From: Bacillus sp. AFS055030
GTDB taxonomy: Bacteria > Bacillota > Bacilli > Bacillales > Bacillaceae_G
Direction: 5' to 3'
Assembly: GCF_002574545.1 (NCBI RefSeq)
Contig: NZ_NUGT01000017.1
Span: forward strand, 131,571-195,570
DNA: 64,000 nt
Below are positions 49,126 through 58,264 of this stretch, piece by piece. Within the stretch, counting starts at the first letter, position 1; each line of letters starts with the position of its first letter. The position numbers and the translations under genes were made by a program. The notes beneath the pieces are model-generated. The model was not told where the DNA came from, did no database searches, and saw only the letters and a list, made by a program, of their open reading frames with translations.

Positions 49126-50736
49126 ATGCAGTTTGATCATTTAAATAATCCATATTCAGCACAACGCCATACGACATTTGGTAAAAATGGTATGGTAGCT
49201 ACTTCACAACCTTTAGCGGCACAAGCGGGGTTAGATATATTAAAAAAAGGTGGTAACGCAATCGATGCTGCAATTGCCACAGCGGCTGCATTAACAGTAG
49301 TCGAACCTACTTCAAACGGTATTGGTGGAGACGCCTTTGCACTAGTTTGGGTAAATGGGGAACTACATGGTTTAAACGGTAGTGGTCCTGCTCCAAAATC
49401 AATATCGATTGAAAAGTTAAAGGAACAAGGACTAGAGAAAATGCCGACGCATGGGGTTATTCCAGTTACAGTGCCTGGAGTGCCTGCTGCATGGGCTGCA
49501 TTATCAAAACGTTTTGGTAAATTACCATTACAAGAGGTTTTACAACCAGCTATTACGCTTGCAGAAGATGGCTTCCCACTCTCGCCAATTTTAGGGAAGT
49601 TTTGGAATATAGCATATGAAAAGTTTAAAAAACAATTTACATCACCAGAATTTGATGAGTGGTTTAAAACATTCGCTCCAAATGATCGTGCACCTGAGAT
49701 TGGCGAATTATGGTCATCTAAAGCACATGCAGAAACGTTACGTGAAATCGGTGCAACAAATGCTGAGAGTTTTTATCGTGGTAGATTAGCAGAAAAAATT
49801 GTTTCCTTTATGAAAGAACATAACGGATACCTTAGTTCAGAGGACTTAAGTGAATATAAAGTAGAATGGGTTAACCCAATCTCGACAAATTATCGTGGAT
49901 ACGATGTTTGGGAAATTCCACCTAATGGGCAAGGTTTGGTAGCATTAATGGCATTAAACATTGCTAAAGGTTTTAATTTTTCTACAAAAGATGATGTCGA
50001 TACATATCATAAGCAAATAGAGGCTATGAAACTAGCATTTACTGATGGAAAAGCTTTTATTACGGATTCTGAGCATATGGATATGAATGTAGATGAGCTA
50101 CTATCAGAAGAATATGCCGCGTCACGTCGAGAATTAATTTGTGAAAAAGCAATAGAACCAGAAAACTATACACCTCCAAAAGGTGGCACAGTTTATTTAG
50201 CGACTGCTGATGGTGAAGGGAATATGGTTTCCTTTATTCAAAGTAACTATATGGGATTTGGTTCTGGGATTGTCATTCCTGATACAGGAATAGCTCTTCA
50301 AAATAGAGGACATGACTTTACTTTAAATCCGGAGCATCCTAATGCACTTAAGCCTGGTAAAAGAACATATCACACAATAATCCCAGGGTTTTTAACAAAA
50401 GATGGTGAAGCAGTAGGTCCATTTGGCGTAATGGGAGGATATATGCAGCCACAAGGTCATGCACAAGTTGTCATGAATACAGTGGATTTTCACTTAAATC
50501 CTCAAAGTGCATTAGATGCACCTAGATGGCAGTGGATGGAAGGTAAAAAAGTGGTCGTGGAACCTCATTTTCCAAATCACCTTGCCCAAGCACTTGCGAG
50601 AAAAGGCCATCAAATTCAAGTGGCTACAGATTGTGGCAGTTTCGGAAGGGGCCAAATTATATGGCGTGATCCTAGAACCGGAGTACTAATGGGAGGAACT
50701 GAATCTAGAACAGATGGCGCAATTGCAGTTTGGTAA
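49126..50736 (+). CDS. Gamma-glutamyltransferase-family protein (YwrD-like)
   Basis: 536 residues from ATG 49126 (AAGGAGAGGA upstream). It belongs to the Ntn-hydrolase gamma-glutamyltransferase family: MVATSQPLAAQAGLDILKKG, NAIDAAIATAAAL and the GGDAF loop at the N-terminus, and GGTVYLATADGEGNMVSF where family members have the autoprocessing threonine (GTTH-type motif); the change from TTH to TVY is typical of the YwrD group as far as I recall. No signal peptide is seen, so it is probably cytoplasmic. It follows the peptide transporter closely and may cleave an imported gamma-glutamyl compound. Confidence 0.85.
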   Translation: MQFDHLNNPYSAQRHTTFGKNGMVATSQPLAAQAGLDILKKGGNAIDAAIATAAALTVVEPTSNGIGGDAFALVWVNGELHGLNGSGPAPKSISIEKLKEQGLEKMPTHGVIPVTVPGVPAAWAALSKRFGKLPLQEVLQPAITLAEDGFPLSPILGKFWNIAYEKFKKQFTSPEFDEWFKTFAPNDRAPEIGELWSSKAHAETLREIGATNAESFYRGRLAEKIVSFMKEHNGYLSSEDLSEYKVEWVNPISTNYRGYDVWEIPPNGQGLVALMALNIAKGFNFSTKDDVDTYHKQIEAMKLAFTDGKAFITDSEHMDMNVDELLSEEYAASRRELICEKAIEPENYTPPKGGTVYLATADGEGNMVSFIQSNYMGFGSGIVIPDTGIALQNRGHDFTLNPEHPNALKPGKRTYHTIIPGFLTKDGEAVGPFGVMGGYMQPQGHAQVVMNTVDFHLNPQSALDAPRWQWMEGKKVVVEPHFPNHLAQALARKGHQIQVATDCGSFGRGQIIWRDPRTGVLMGGTESRTDGAIAVW

Positions 50737-50748
50737 AGGGATGATTCG

Positions 50749-51315
50749 ATGATAAATCAATGGAAACTTTTTTTAGCTTTTTTTAGAGTAGGAATGCTAG
50801 GATACGGAGGAGGTCCTTCTTCTATACCACTAATCCATACAGAAGTTGTGGACAAGTATAAATGGTTAAGTAAAGATGACTTTTCAGATGTACTAGCAAT
50901 CGCAAATGCTCTTCCAGGACCAATTGCAACAAAGCTTGCAGGATATGTAGGATGGAGAACAGGTGGCGTAGTAGGTATGCTAAATGCCATTATCGCAACA
51001 ACACTACCGACTGTATTCCTACTTTTACTTCTATTATCAACACTAAATCACTTTAAAGGTGTTGCTTGGGTACAAGGCATGTCGAATGCAGTTGTGCCAG
51101 TAGTAGGAGTAATGTTAGCAACTTTAACATGGGAGTTTATTGAGAAATCGAAGGAATCTCTTGGCTGGAAAATCACTAGCTTGATCGTGGTTGCTAGTTT
51201 TATCCTTTTATATTTATTAAATATACATCCTGCTATCTTAATTGGATGCTTAGTCGGATATGCCTTTTTCTCAAAAAGTAAAAACGAAAAGAAGAAGAAG
51301 GTGAAGGCTTCATGA
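50749..51315 (+). CDS. Chromate transporter, short-chain subunit (first of pair)
   Basis: 188 residues, half the length of classical ChrA. The conserved start FRVGMLGYGGGPSSIPLI and the ANALPGPIATKLAGYVGW region mark it as a CHR-family half. Short CHR proteins work as pairs; the partner starts four bases before this stop. In B. subtilis the equivalent genes are ywrA and ywrB. Natural substrate uncertain; chromate efflux is known for some pairs. Confidence 0.88.
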   Translation: MINQWKLFLAFFRVGMLGYGGGPSSIPLIHTEVVDKYKWLSKDDFSDVLAIANALPGPIATKLAGYVGWRTGGVVGMLNAIIATTLPTVFLLLLLLSTLNHFKGVAWVQGMSNAVVPVVGVMLATLTWEFIEKSKESLGWKITSLIVVASFILLYLLNIHPAILIGCLVGYAFFSKSKNEKKKKVKAS

Positions 51316-51842
51316 TTTATTGGAAAATATTTTTAGCATTTTTCTTACCAGGCATTTTCGGATACGGAGGAGGACCAGCTTCGATTCCTCTTATTGAGAA
51401 TGAAGTCGTTGATAAATACGGATGGTTAACTTCAGTTGAATTTAGTAACGTACTTGCATTAGGAAATGCGCTTCCGGGTCCGATTGCAACAAAGATGGCC
51501 GGATATATCGGATATGTTGAGGGAGGTGTATTTGGTTCCTTTGTAGGACTATTCGCTTCAATCGCACCCTCTCTAATCTTGATGATTGCTTTATTAAGTA
51601 TATTAATGAAGCATAAAAATTCACCAAAAGTCAAAAAGATGACATCATTAGTTAGGCCTTTAATCGCCGTTTTACTCGGCATTATGGCCTTTGACTTTTT
51701 TAACGATTCATATAATGGGGTAGGTGTAACGCAAACAATTATTATTAGCGTCCTTTCTTTATTATTTCTAGAACGTTGGAAAATTCATCCCGCATATGTA
51801 ATTGGTGGGGCTCTTGTTTACGGTGCAGTATTTTTATCTTAA
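51312..51842 (+). CDS. Chromate transporter, short-chain subunit (second of pair)
   Basis: 176 residues, homologous to the preceding protein: LPGIFGYGGGPASIPLIENE and GNALPGPIATKMAGYIGY. It overlaps the first gene by four bases, so the pair is coupled. It ends the cluster before a strong terminator. Confidence 0.88.
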   Translation: MIYWKIFLAFFLPGIFGYGGGPASIPLIENEVVDKYGWLTSVEFSNVLALGNALPGPIATKMAGYIGYVEGGVFGSFVGLFASIAPSLILMIALLSILMKHKNSPKVKKMTSLVRPLIAVLLGIMAFDFFNDSYNGVGVTQTIIISVLSLLFLERWKIHPAYVIGGALVYGAVFLS

Positions 51843-51870
51843 ATAATGAACAACTGATTGTTTTATTCGA

Positions 51871-51919
51871 ACATTATTGAAGCAATGCCAATATAGGGTT
51901 GCTTCAATAATGTTTTTTT
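51871..51919 (+). terminator. Terminator of the ABC-GGT-CHR cluster
   Basis: ACATTATTGAAGCAA pairs with TTGCTTCAATAATGT, followed by seven T. The remaining intergenic stretch up to 52208 carries the cyd promoter region. Confidence 0.9.
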
Positions 51920-52128
51920 AAAGCTCAAAGTTAAGGAGTAAAAAAGTGGCGGCTTTTTTATCATAAAAAAGCACTTTTAACAGTGAATGTGAATTCTGTC
52001 ACAAAATAGACAATTTATAGACACGATTTAGACAAAAAAGATGAAGTCAAAAACCCCTTTGGAAAAGTAAACTAGAAGTAACAAGAGATACCACTGAATG
52101 GTTCTCTGAAATTTACTTAATGAATTAT

Positions 52129-52146
52129 TTGTGAAAAAATATTCAA
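52129..52146 (+). promoter_or_regulatory. Possible Rex half-site upstream of cydA
   Basis: TTGTGA at 52129-52134 is a perfect Rex half; the other half (ATTCAA) is poor. Rex controls cydABCD in B. subtilis, which makes the site plausible. No other strong operator is seen. Confidence 0.3.
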
Positions 52147-52208
52147 AGTTTTGCTCGAGCTTAATGGAATTTTTTTTGAAATGATTTTTATCCTAAGGGG
52201 GATGTACT

Positions 52209-53603
52209 GTGAGTGTGTTAGAGCTTGCAAGAATACAGTTTGGTTCTACTACAATTTTCCATTTTTTATTTGTTCCACTTTCAATAGGTTTAGTATTTAT
52301 GGTAGCAATGATGGAAACGTTGTATGTTTTTCGAAACAAAGAGGAATATAAAAAGTTAACAAAATTCTTTGGGCACTTATTTTTAATTAATTTTGCAGTT
52401 GGTGTTGTGACAGGTATTATTCAAGAGTTTCAATTTGGGATGAACTGGTCTGAATATTCCCGTTTTGTAGGGGATGTATTTGGTGCGCCGCTTGCAATTG
52501 AGGCACTTTTAGCATTTTTTATGGAATCTACATTTTTAGGAATTTGGATATTTGGTTGGGAAAGACTTAATAAAAAAATTCATTTAATGTGTATTTGGTT
52601 AGTTGCTTTCGGTACGTTAATGTCTGCGTTTTGGATTTTAGCAGCGAATTCTTTTATGCAGGAGCCAGTAGGATTTGCGATTAAAAATGGTCGTGCAGAA
52701 ATGACCGACTTCTTAGCAATCATAACAAATCCACAACTTAAAGTTGAGTTTCCTCACACAATTGCTGGAGCATTAGCAACAGGAGCATTATTTGTTGCTG
52801 GTGTAAGTGCGTATAAAATCTTAAAAAAACAAGAAATAGAATTATTTAAAAAAGCATTTAATCTCGCAATGGTGTTCGCGCTAATTGCAGGAATTGGTAT
52901 TGCATTTAGCGGACATTCTCAAGCGAAGCATTTAATGAAAACACAGCCTATGAAAATGGCTGCAAGTGAAGGGTTATGGGATGATAGCGGAGACCCTGCA
53001 AGCTGGATGGTCTTTGGTCTGATTGATTCGAAAAAGAAAGAAAATAAATACGAGGTAGAAGTACCATATTTATTAAGTTATCTAGCTTATGAGAAGTTTG
53101 AAGGTAAAGTACCAGGAATGAATACATTACAAAAACAATATGAAAAATTATATGGTCCCGGAAATTATATTCCACCAGTTAATACAACGTTCTGGAGCTT
53201 TAGAATTATGGCAGGAGCAGGAATGGTTATGATTTTAATGTCGATGCTAGGTTTATATTTTAGTTATCGAAAAAAATTAGAATCAAAAAACCTATTCTTA
53301 AAGGCATCAATTTTACTAATTTCTTTACCATTTATTGCAAATACAGCTGGATGGGTTATGACGGAAATAGGTCGCCAACCATGGACAGTATTCGGTTTAA
53401 TGACTACTGCTGCATCTGTATCACCAAATGTTTCAAAAGGATCACTCATTTTTTCAATCACAACTTTTACAACAATGTATGCCATTTTAGCAGTTGTTTT
53501 AGTTTACTTGTTTGTGAAAGAAATTAAAAAAGGAACACACCATGTTGAGACAAAAGAAGTTCCTACGGTCGATCCGTTTGAAAGGGAGGCTACTATCGTA
53601 TGA
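52209..53603 (+). CDS. cydA: Cytochrome bd ubiquinol oxidase subunit I
   Basis: 464 residues, typical of the short Q-loop type of Firmicutes. It starts at GTG 52209 after AAGGGGGA. The haem b595 ligand His is in RIQFGSTTIFHFLFVPLSIG; the quinol-site GRQPWTVFGLMTT and the GFNxS-free short loop follow family patterns. About nine membrane helices. It reduces oxygen with menaquinol at low oxygen tension. The cydB start overlaps its stop by four bases. Confidence 0.95.
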   Translation: MSVLELARIQFGSTTIFHFLFVPLSIGLVFMVAMMETLYVFRNKEEYKKLTKFFGHLFLINFAVGVVTGIIQEFQFGMNWSEYSRFVGDVFGAPLAIEALLAFFMESTFLGIWIFGWERLNKKIHLMCIWLVAFGTLMSAFWILAANSFMQEPVGFAIKNGRAEMTDFLAIITNPQLKVEFPHTIAGALATGALFVAGVSAYKILKKQEIELFKKAFNLAMVFALIAGIGIAFSGHSQAKHLMKTQPMKMAASEGLWDDSGDPASWMVFGLIDSKKKENKYEVEVPYLLSYLAYEKFEGKVPGMNTLQKQYEKLYGPGNYIPPVNTTFWSFRIMAGAGMVMILMSMLGLYFSYRKKLESKNLFLKASILLISLPFIANTAGWVMTEIGRQPWTVFGLMTTAASVSPNVSKGSLIFSITTFTTMYAILAVVLVYLFVKEIKKGTHHVETKEVPTVDPFEREATIV

Positions 53604-54613
53604 TTGAGTTAAATGAATTATGGTTTTTACTTGTAGCAGTTTTATTTATCGGATTCTTCTTCTTAGAAGGCTTTGACTTTGGTGTAGGTATATCTACAAA
53701 GCTACTAGCTAAGAATGATACCGAAAGAAGAATTTTAATAAACACAATTGGACCGTTTTGGGATGCTAATGAAGTGTGGTTATTAACAGCAGGTGGTGCA
53801 ATTTTTGCAGCCTTTCCAAATTGGTATGCAACGATGTTTAGCGGATACTATATTCCATTTGTATTTGTATTAATGGCTTTAATCGGCCGTGGTGTAGCTT
53901 TTGAGTTTAGAGGAAAAGTTGAAAAAGCTAAATGGGCAAAAGCTTGGGATTGGGTCATTTTCTTCGGAAGTTTATTACCACCATTTTTATTCGGTGTACT
54001 ATTCTCAAGTATTCTTAGAGGAATGCCAATTGATCAAAATATGAATATTTCTGCTGGTTTTACAGATTACGTCAATTTGTTTACAGTAGTTGGGGGCGTA
54101 ACAGTGACATTACTGTGTCTCTTACACGGATTAATGTTTTTAACATTAAAAACGGTTGGAGAATTAAGAAACCGTGCACGTTCTCTAGCACGTATGGTAA
54201 TCATGCCAGTATTCTTATTCTTAGTGGCCTTCACTGGTATGGCTTATTTTGAAACAGATATGTTTAAAGTAAAAGCACAAATAACAATTCCACTAATTTT
54301 ATTAATCGTAGTAAGTTATGTTCTCGCTACAATATTCATTTTTAAGAAAAAAGATGGCTGGTCATTTACTATGACAGGCCTAGGTATTGTACTAACAGTC
54401 GGGACAATGTTTACTTCACTGTTCCCAAGAGTCATGATTAGTTCAATCAAAAGTACGTATGACCTAACTGTTTATAATGCTTCATCTGGTCCTTATTCGT
54501 TAAAAATAATGACAATCGTTGCATGTACATTATTACCATTCGTACTAGGTTACCAAATTTGGAGTTATTATGTATTTAGAAAAAGAGTGGATGAGAAGGA
54601 TTTGACTTATTAA
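53600..54613 (+). CDS. cydB: Cytochrome bd ubiquinol oxidase subunit II
   Basis: 337 residues with eight or nine membrane helices. LNELWFLLVAVLFIGFFFLEGFDFGVG at the N-terminus (read in parts) and IGPFWDANEVWLLTAGGAIF are the conserved CydB segments. It forms the oxidase with CydA. Its last base is the first of the following ABC gene (TTAATG), so translation is coupled. Confidence 0.95.
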   Translation: MIELNELWFLLVAVLFIGFFFLEGFDFGVGISTKLLAKNDTERRILINTIGPFWDANEVWLLTAGGAIFAAFPNWYATMFSGYYIPFVFVLMALIGRGVAFEFRGKVEKAKWAKAWDWVIFFGSLLPPFLFGVLFSSILRGMPIDQNMNISAGFTDYVNLFTVVGGVTVTLLCLLHGLMFLTLKTVGELRNRARSLARMVIMPVFLFLVAFTGMAYFETDMFKVKAQITIPLILLIVVSYVLATIFIFKKKDGWSFTMTGLGIVLTVGTMFTSLFPRVMISSIKSTYDLTVYNASSGPYSLKIMTIVACTLLPFVLGYQIWSYYVFRKRVDEKDLTY

Positions 54614-56313
54614 TGGGAAAAGATCTTATTAAATATAAAGGGATAAATCGTTTATTAATGATCCTATCTTTTTTAACAATTATACAAGTAACGGCAATTA
54701 TTATTCAGGCATATATGCTTTCACAAGCTATTGTCAGATTGTTCAATGGAAAAAATAGTAGCGATATTTTATACGCTACTATTTTCTTCATCACAGCGTT
54801 TATTTGTCGTTATCTTATATCAACTATAAAGCAGAAATGTTCAGAGCATTTTGCAGACATTGCTTCATCCGAAATGAAAATGAAAGTTTTAGAAAAGCTT
54901 TTTAAACTAGGACCTAGATTTGCGAGGAAATCAGGAACAGGAAATATTGTAACGCTTATTATGGAAGGAACTACACAACTAAGAAATTATTTAGAAATCG
55001 TTCCATTGAAAATGATTAACTTAGCAATTGTCTCACCAGTAATCGTGATTTATCTATTCTTTATTGATAAAGTTTCTGCACTTATACTAATCGTAACATT
55101 TCCAATCATTATTATTTTTATGATTTTACTAGGTTTGGCAGCTAAAAAGAAATCAAATAAACAATGGAAGGTTTACCGTATATTATCGAACCATTTTACT
55201 GATTCATTACGGGGTCTAGAAACATTAAAATTCCTTGGGTTAAGTAGAAAACATATAAAAAAAATAGAAAGTGTAAGTGAAAGATACAGAGAAGCAACGA
55301 TGGGCACATTAAAAGTAGCTTTTTTATCATCATTTGCACTCGATTTATTCACAATGCTATCAATCGCTACAGTTGCCGTCTTTTTAGGACTTCGTTTGAT
55401 TGATGGAGTAATTTTATTAGGCCCAGCATTAACAATTTTAATTTTAGCTCCTGAATATTTTTTACCAGTTCGTGAAGTTGGAGCTGATTATCATGCTACA
55501 TTAAACGGTCAAGAAGCCGGAAAAGCAATGCAAGATATTTTAGATCAGCAAGAATTTAAGGTTCAAAGTGCTCCTATATCAGATTGGAATCATGATAGCG
55601 AAATTCATTTAAAAAATGTATCAGTAAAACCCGAAAAAGACGGTCAAATGATACTAAAAAATATAAATATGAATATAAAAGGGTTTCAAAAAATTGGGAT
55701 TGTTGGAGAAAGTGGATCTGGTAAGTCGACGCTTATTGATTTATTAGGTGGATTTTTAGAGCCAGCAAATGGTACTATTCAAATTTCTGGTGAAGAGATA
55801 TCACATTTGCAAATAGAAGATTGGCATAAACAGTTAATCTATATTCCACAAAGTCCTTATATTTTCTCAAAATCATTAAACGATAATATAAGCTTCTATA
55901 AACCGAATGCTACTACAGAAGAAATTGAAAATGCAGCTGTTAAAGCTGGGTTAACTTCTTTGATCGAAGAATTACCAAAAGGATTAAATGAAAAAATAGG
56001 TGAAGGTGGCAGGGCTTTAAGTGGCGGGCAAAGTCAACGTGTCGCTCTTGCTAGAGCATATCTTGAAAATCGTCCGATTCTTTTGTTAGACGAACCTACT
56101 AGTCATCTTGATATTGAAACTGAGTTTGAATTAAAACAAACAATGCTTCAGCTATTTTCTGGTAAATTAGTATTTTTGGCTACTCATCGCTTACATTGGA
56201 TGAAAGAAATGGACCAGATTATTGTAATGAATGAAGGTAGCATCATTGAAGTTGGTACCCATGAAGAATTATTAATGAAAAAAGGTCATTATTATCGATT
56301 AATTCACAGTTAG
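54613..56313 (+). CDS. cydD: Thiol exporter ABC subunit, CydD type
   Basis: 566-residue half-transporter: an N-terminal membrane domain of six helices and a C-terminal ATPase with Walker A GESGSGKST, signature LSGGQSQRVALARA, Walker B ILLLDEPTSHLD and the His switch FLATHR. With CydC it exports cysteine/glutathione or haem-related reductant needed for cytochrome bd assembly. In B. subtilis the gene at this position is called cydC; I use the E. coli-style order. Confidence 0.9.
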   Translation: MGKDLIKYKGINRLLMILSFLTIIQVTAIIIQAYMLSQAIVRLFNGKNSSDILYATIFFITAFICRYLISTIKQKCSEHFADIASSEMKMKVLEKLFKLGPRFARKSGTGNIVTLIMEGTTQLRNYLEIVPLKMINLAIVSPVIVIYLFFIDKVSALILIVTFPIIIIFMILLGLAAKKKSNKQWKVYRILSNHFTDSLRGLETLKFLGLSRKHIKKIESVSERYREATMGTLKVAFLSSFALDLFTMLSIATVAVFLGLRLIDGVILLGPALTILILAPEYFLPVREVGADYHATLNGQEAGKAMQDILDQQEFKVQSAPISDWNHDSEIHLKNVSVKPEKDGQMILKNINMNIKGFQKIGIVGESGSGKSTLIDLLGGFLEPANGTIQISGEEISHLQIEDWHKQLIYIPQSPYIFSKSLNDNISFYKPNATTEEIENAAVKAGLTSLIEELPKGLNEKIGEGGRALSGGQSQRVALARAYLENRPILLLDEPTSHLDIETEFELKQTMLQLFSGKLVFLATHRLHWMKEMDQIIVMNEGSIIEVGTHEELLMKKGHYYRLIHS

Positions 56314-56324
56314 AAGGTTAATAT

Positions 56325-58061
56325 ATGTTGAATAAAAATGGATGGATTTTACCATATATAAAAGAAAATCGTCGTTTGTTTCTAGTCGTGATTTTTTTAA
56401 GTTCATTGACTATATTTGCAGCGGCTTCTCTTATGTACACTTCCGGCTACTTAATCTCTAAAGCAGCAACAAGACCTGAAAATATTTTAATGATTTATGT
56501 ACCAATCGTTGCTGTACGTACTTTTGGTATTTTAAGGTCAGCTTCTAAGTATGTTGAAAGATTAGTCGGTCACAACACAATATTAAAAATCTTATCTAAA
56601 ATGAGAACCAGATTATTTAGTAATCTAGAACCGTATGCACTTACGATCAATTCGAAATTTAAAACAGGAGATATTCTAGGTCTTTTAGCAAATGACATTG
56701 AATATTTACAGGATATTTATTTAAAAACTATTTTCCCTGGAATTGCGGCATTGTTTATCTATTTTATATCAGTAGTAGCACTTGGATTCTTTTCCATTCC
56801 ATTTGCAATACTAACAGCAGTCATTTCCTTTGTTTTAATAGGCGTTCTACCGTATGTTTCATTATTAGTTGAAAAAGCGCGTACTTACCAAATAAAAAAG
56901 GAAAAAAGTCATTTATATGAAAATTTAACTGATGCTGTTATGGGTATTAGTGATTGGCTGTTTAGTGGTAAACAAAATAGTTTTATTGAAAATTACCGAG
57001 AAATGGATGAATCGCTAAGAAACATACAAAACAAGGAAAAAAGATTTAGAAGACGTCGTGATTTAATTGCTCAATGTATTGTAGCAATTTTAGTTTTAAT
57101 GATGCTATATTGGACAGGGAATGAAAGTATAGCTGGAGAAATTCCAAGAACATTTATCGCAGCATTTGTTTTAGTTTTATTTCCTTTAACTGAAGCTTTC
57201 ATTCCACTTTCAAATTCACTTGGAAGTGTTCCTTTATATACTGATTCAATCAATCGTTTAGAAGGAATTAAAGAAGTGAGTCGTGATCAGCAAACACCTA
57301 TTATTGAAGGAGATATTGAAGATTATCGACAAATCGAGTTTGAAAATGTATCTTTCCATTACTCGGAAAACGAAACGATCTTAAATAATGTTTCTTTTAC
57401 AATTAAAGAAAACAAAAAAACTGCTTTATTAGGACCGAGTGGATCAGGAAAATCGACTATTCTTAAGCTAATTGAAGGTGTAGAAACTCCTACAAATGGA
57501 AATGTTAAAATAAATAAAATTGAGAGTATTGCTTTTGGGGACAATATTTCGAAAGTTGTATCAGTCCTAAATCAAAAGCCATATTTATTTGATACAACGG
57601 TTATAAATAATATTCGTTTAGGAAATCCAAAAGCAAGTGATGAAGAGGTAATAGAGGTTACAAAGATGGTAGAAATGCATGACTATATCTCCTCACTTCC
57701 AGAAGGCTATCATACACCTATGCAAGAAACCGGTGTAAGATTCTCTGGTGGTGAACGACAAAGAATTGCTTTAGCTAGAATACTTCTTCAAAACACACCA
57801 ATTGTTATACTAGATGAACCCACTGTCGGATTAGACTCAATAACAGAACGAAAACTACTTCATACGATCTTTAAAGTATTAGAAGGAAAGACAGTATTAT
57901 GGATCACACACCATTTAATTGGCGCTGAAATGGCGGATCAAATTCTCTTCTTAGACAAAGGAAAAATTGCTATGAAAGGCACACATGAAGAACTGTTCAA
58001 AAACGAGGGCAGATATCGCAATCTTTTTGAATTAGATCGACCATTTAGAGTAAATGAATAG
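56325..58061 (+). CDS. cydC: Thiol exporter ABC subunit, CydC type
   Basis: 578-residue half-transporter partner of the preceding gene, eleven bases downstream. Walker A GPSGSGKST, signature FSGGERQRIALARI, Walker B IVILDEPTVGLD and WITHH are present after six membrane helices. It ends the cydABDC operon before a terminator. In B. subtilis this position is cydD. Confidence 0.9.
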   Translation: MLNKNGWILPYIKENRRLFLVVIFLSSLTIFAAASLMYTSGYLISKAATRPENILMIYVPIVAVRTFGILRSASKYVERLVGHNTILKILSKMRTRLFSNLEPYALTINSKFKTGDILGLLANDIEYLQDIYLKTIFPGIAALFIYFISVVALGFFSIPFAILTAVISFVLIGVLPYVSLLVEKARTYQIKKEKSHLYENLTDAVMGISDWLFSGKQNSFIENYREMDESLRNIQNKEKRFRRRRDLIAQCIVAILVLMMLYWTGNESIAGEIPRTFIAAFVLVLFPLTEAFIPLSNSLGSVPLYTDSINRLEGIKEVSRDQQTPIIEGDIEDYRQIEFENVSFHYSENETILNNVSFTIKENKKTALLGPSGSGKSTILKLIEGVETPTNGNVKINKIESIAFGDNISKVVSVLNQKPYLFDTTVINNIRLGNPKASDEEVIEVTKMVEMHDYISSLPEGYHTPMQETGVRFSGGERQRIALARILLQNTPIVILDEPTVGLDSITERKLLHTIFKVLEGKTVLWITHHLIGAEMADQILFLDKGKIAMKGTHEELFKNEGRYRNLFELDRPFRVNE

Positions 58062-58072
58062 ATGTTAAACAG

Positions 58073-58104
58073 AAAGACTCTGGCTAATTTGCTAGAGTCT
58101 TTTT
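58073..58104 (+). terminator. Terminator of the cyd operon
   Basis: AAAGACTCTGGC pairs with GCTAGAGTCTTT (one imperfect position) around TAATTT, with a T run. Confidence 0.85.
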
Positions 58105-58149
58105 ACTTATAAAATTCAATTTGACGGAATATGATTTACATGATATATT

Positions 58150-58167
58150 TATCTCGAATTCGAGATA
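58150..58167 (+). promoter_or_regulatory. MhqR-type operator
   Basis: TATCTCGAATTCGAGATA is a perfect 18-base palindrome identical to the MhqR box consensus known from B. subtilis, where MhqR (MarR family) represses quinone-resistance genes. It lies about 100 bases before a gene of the MhqA/E/O dioxygenase family. Confidence 0.88.
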
Positions 58168-58264
58168 TATTGAATTCAAAATAAATTTTTTCAGTATTCT
58201 TAAGCAAAAGATTCACAAAATATAAAAGCGTATATAGATAAATAAATGATATGGAGGAATTAAT

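Noticed and set aside
52020-52075. Repeated TAGACA words before cydA, considered as binding sites
   Set aside because: Spacing is irregular and no known cyd regulator uses such a word; too weak to annotate.
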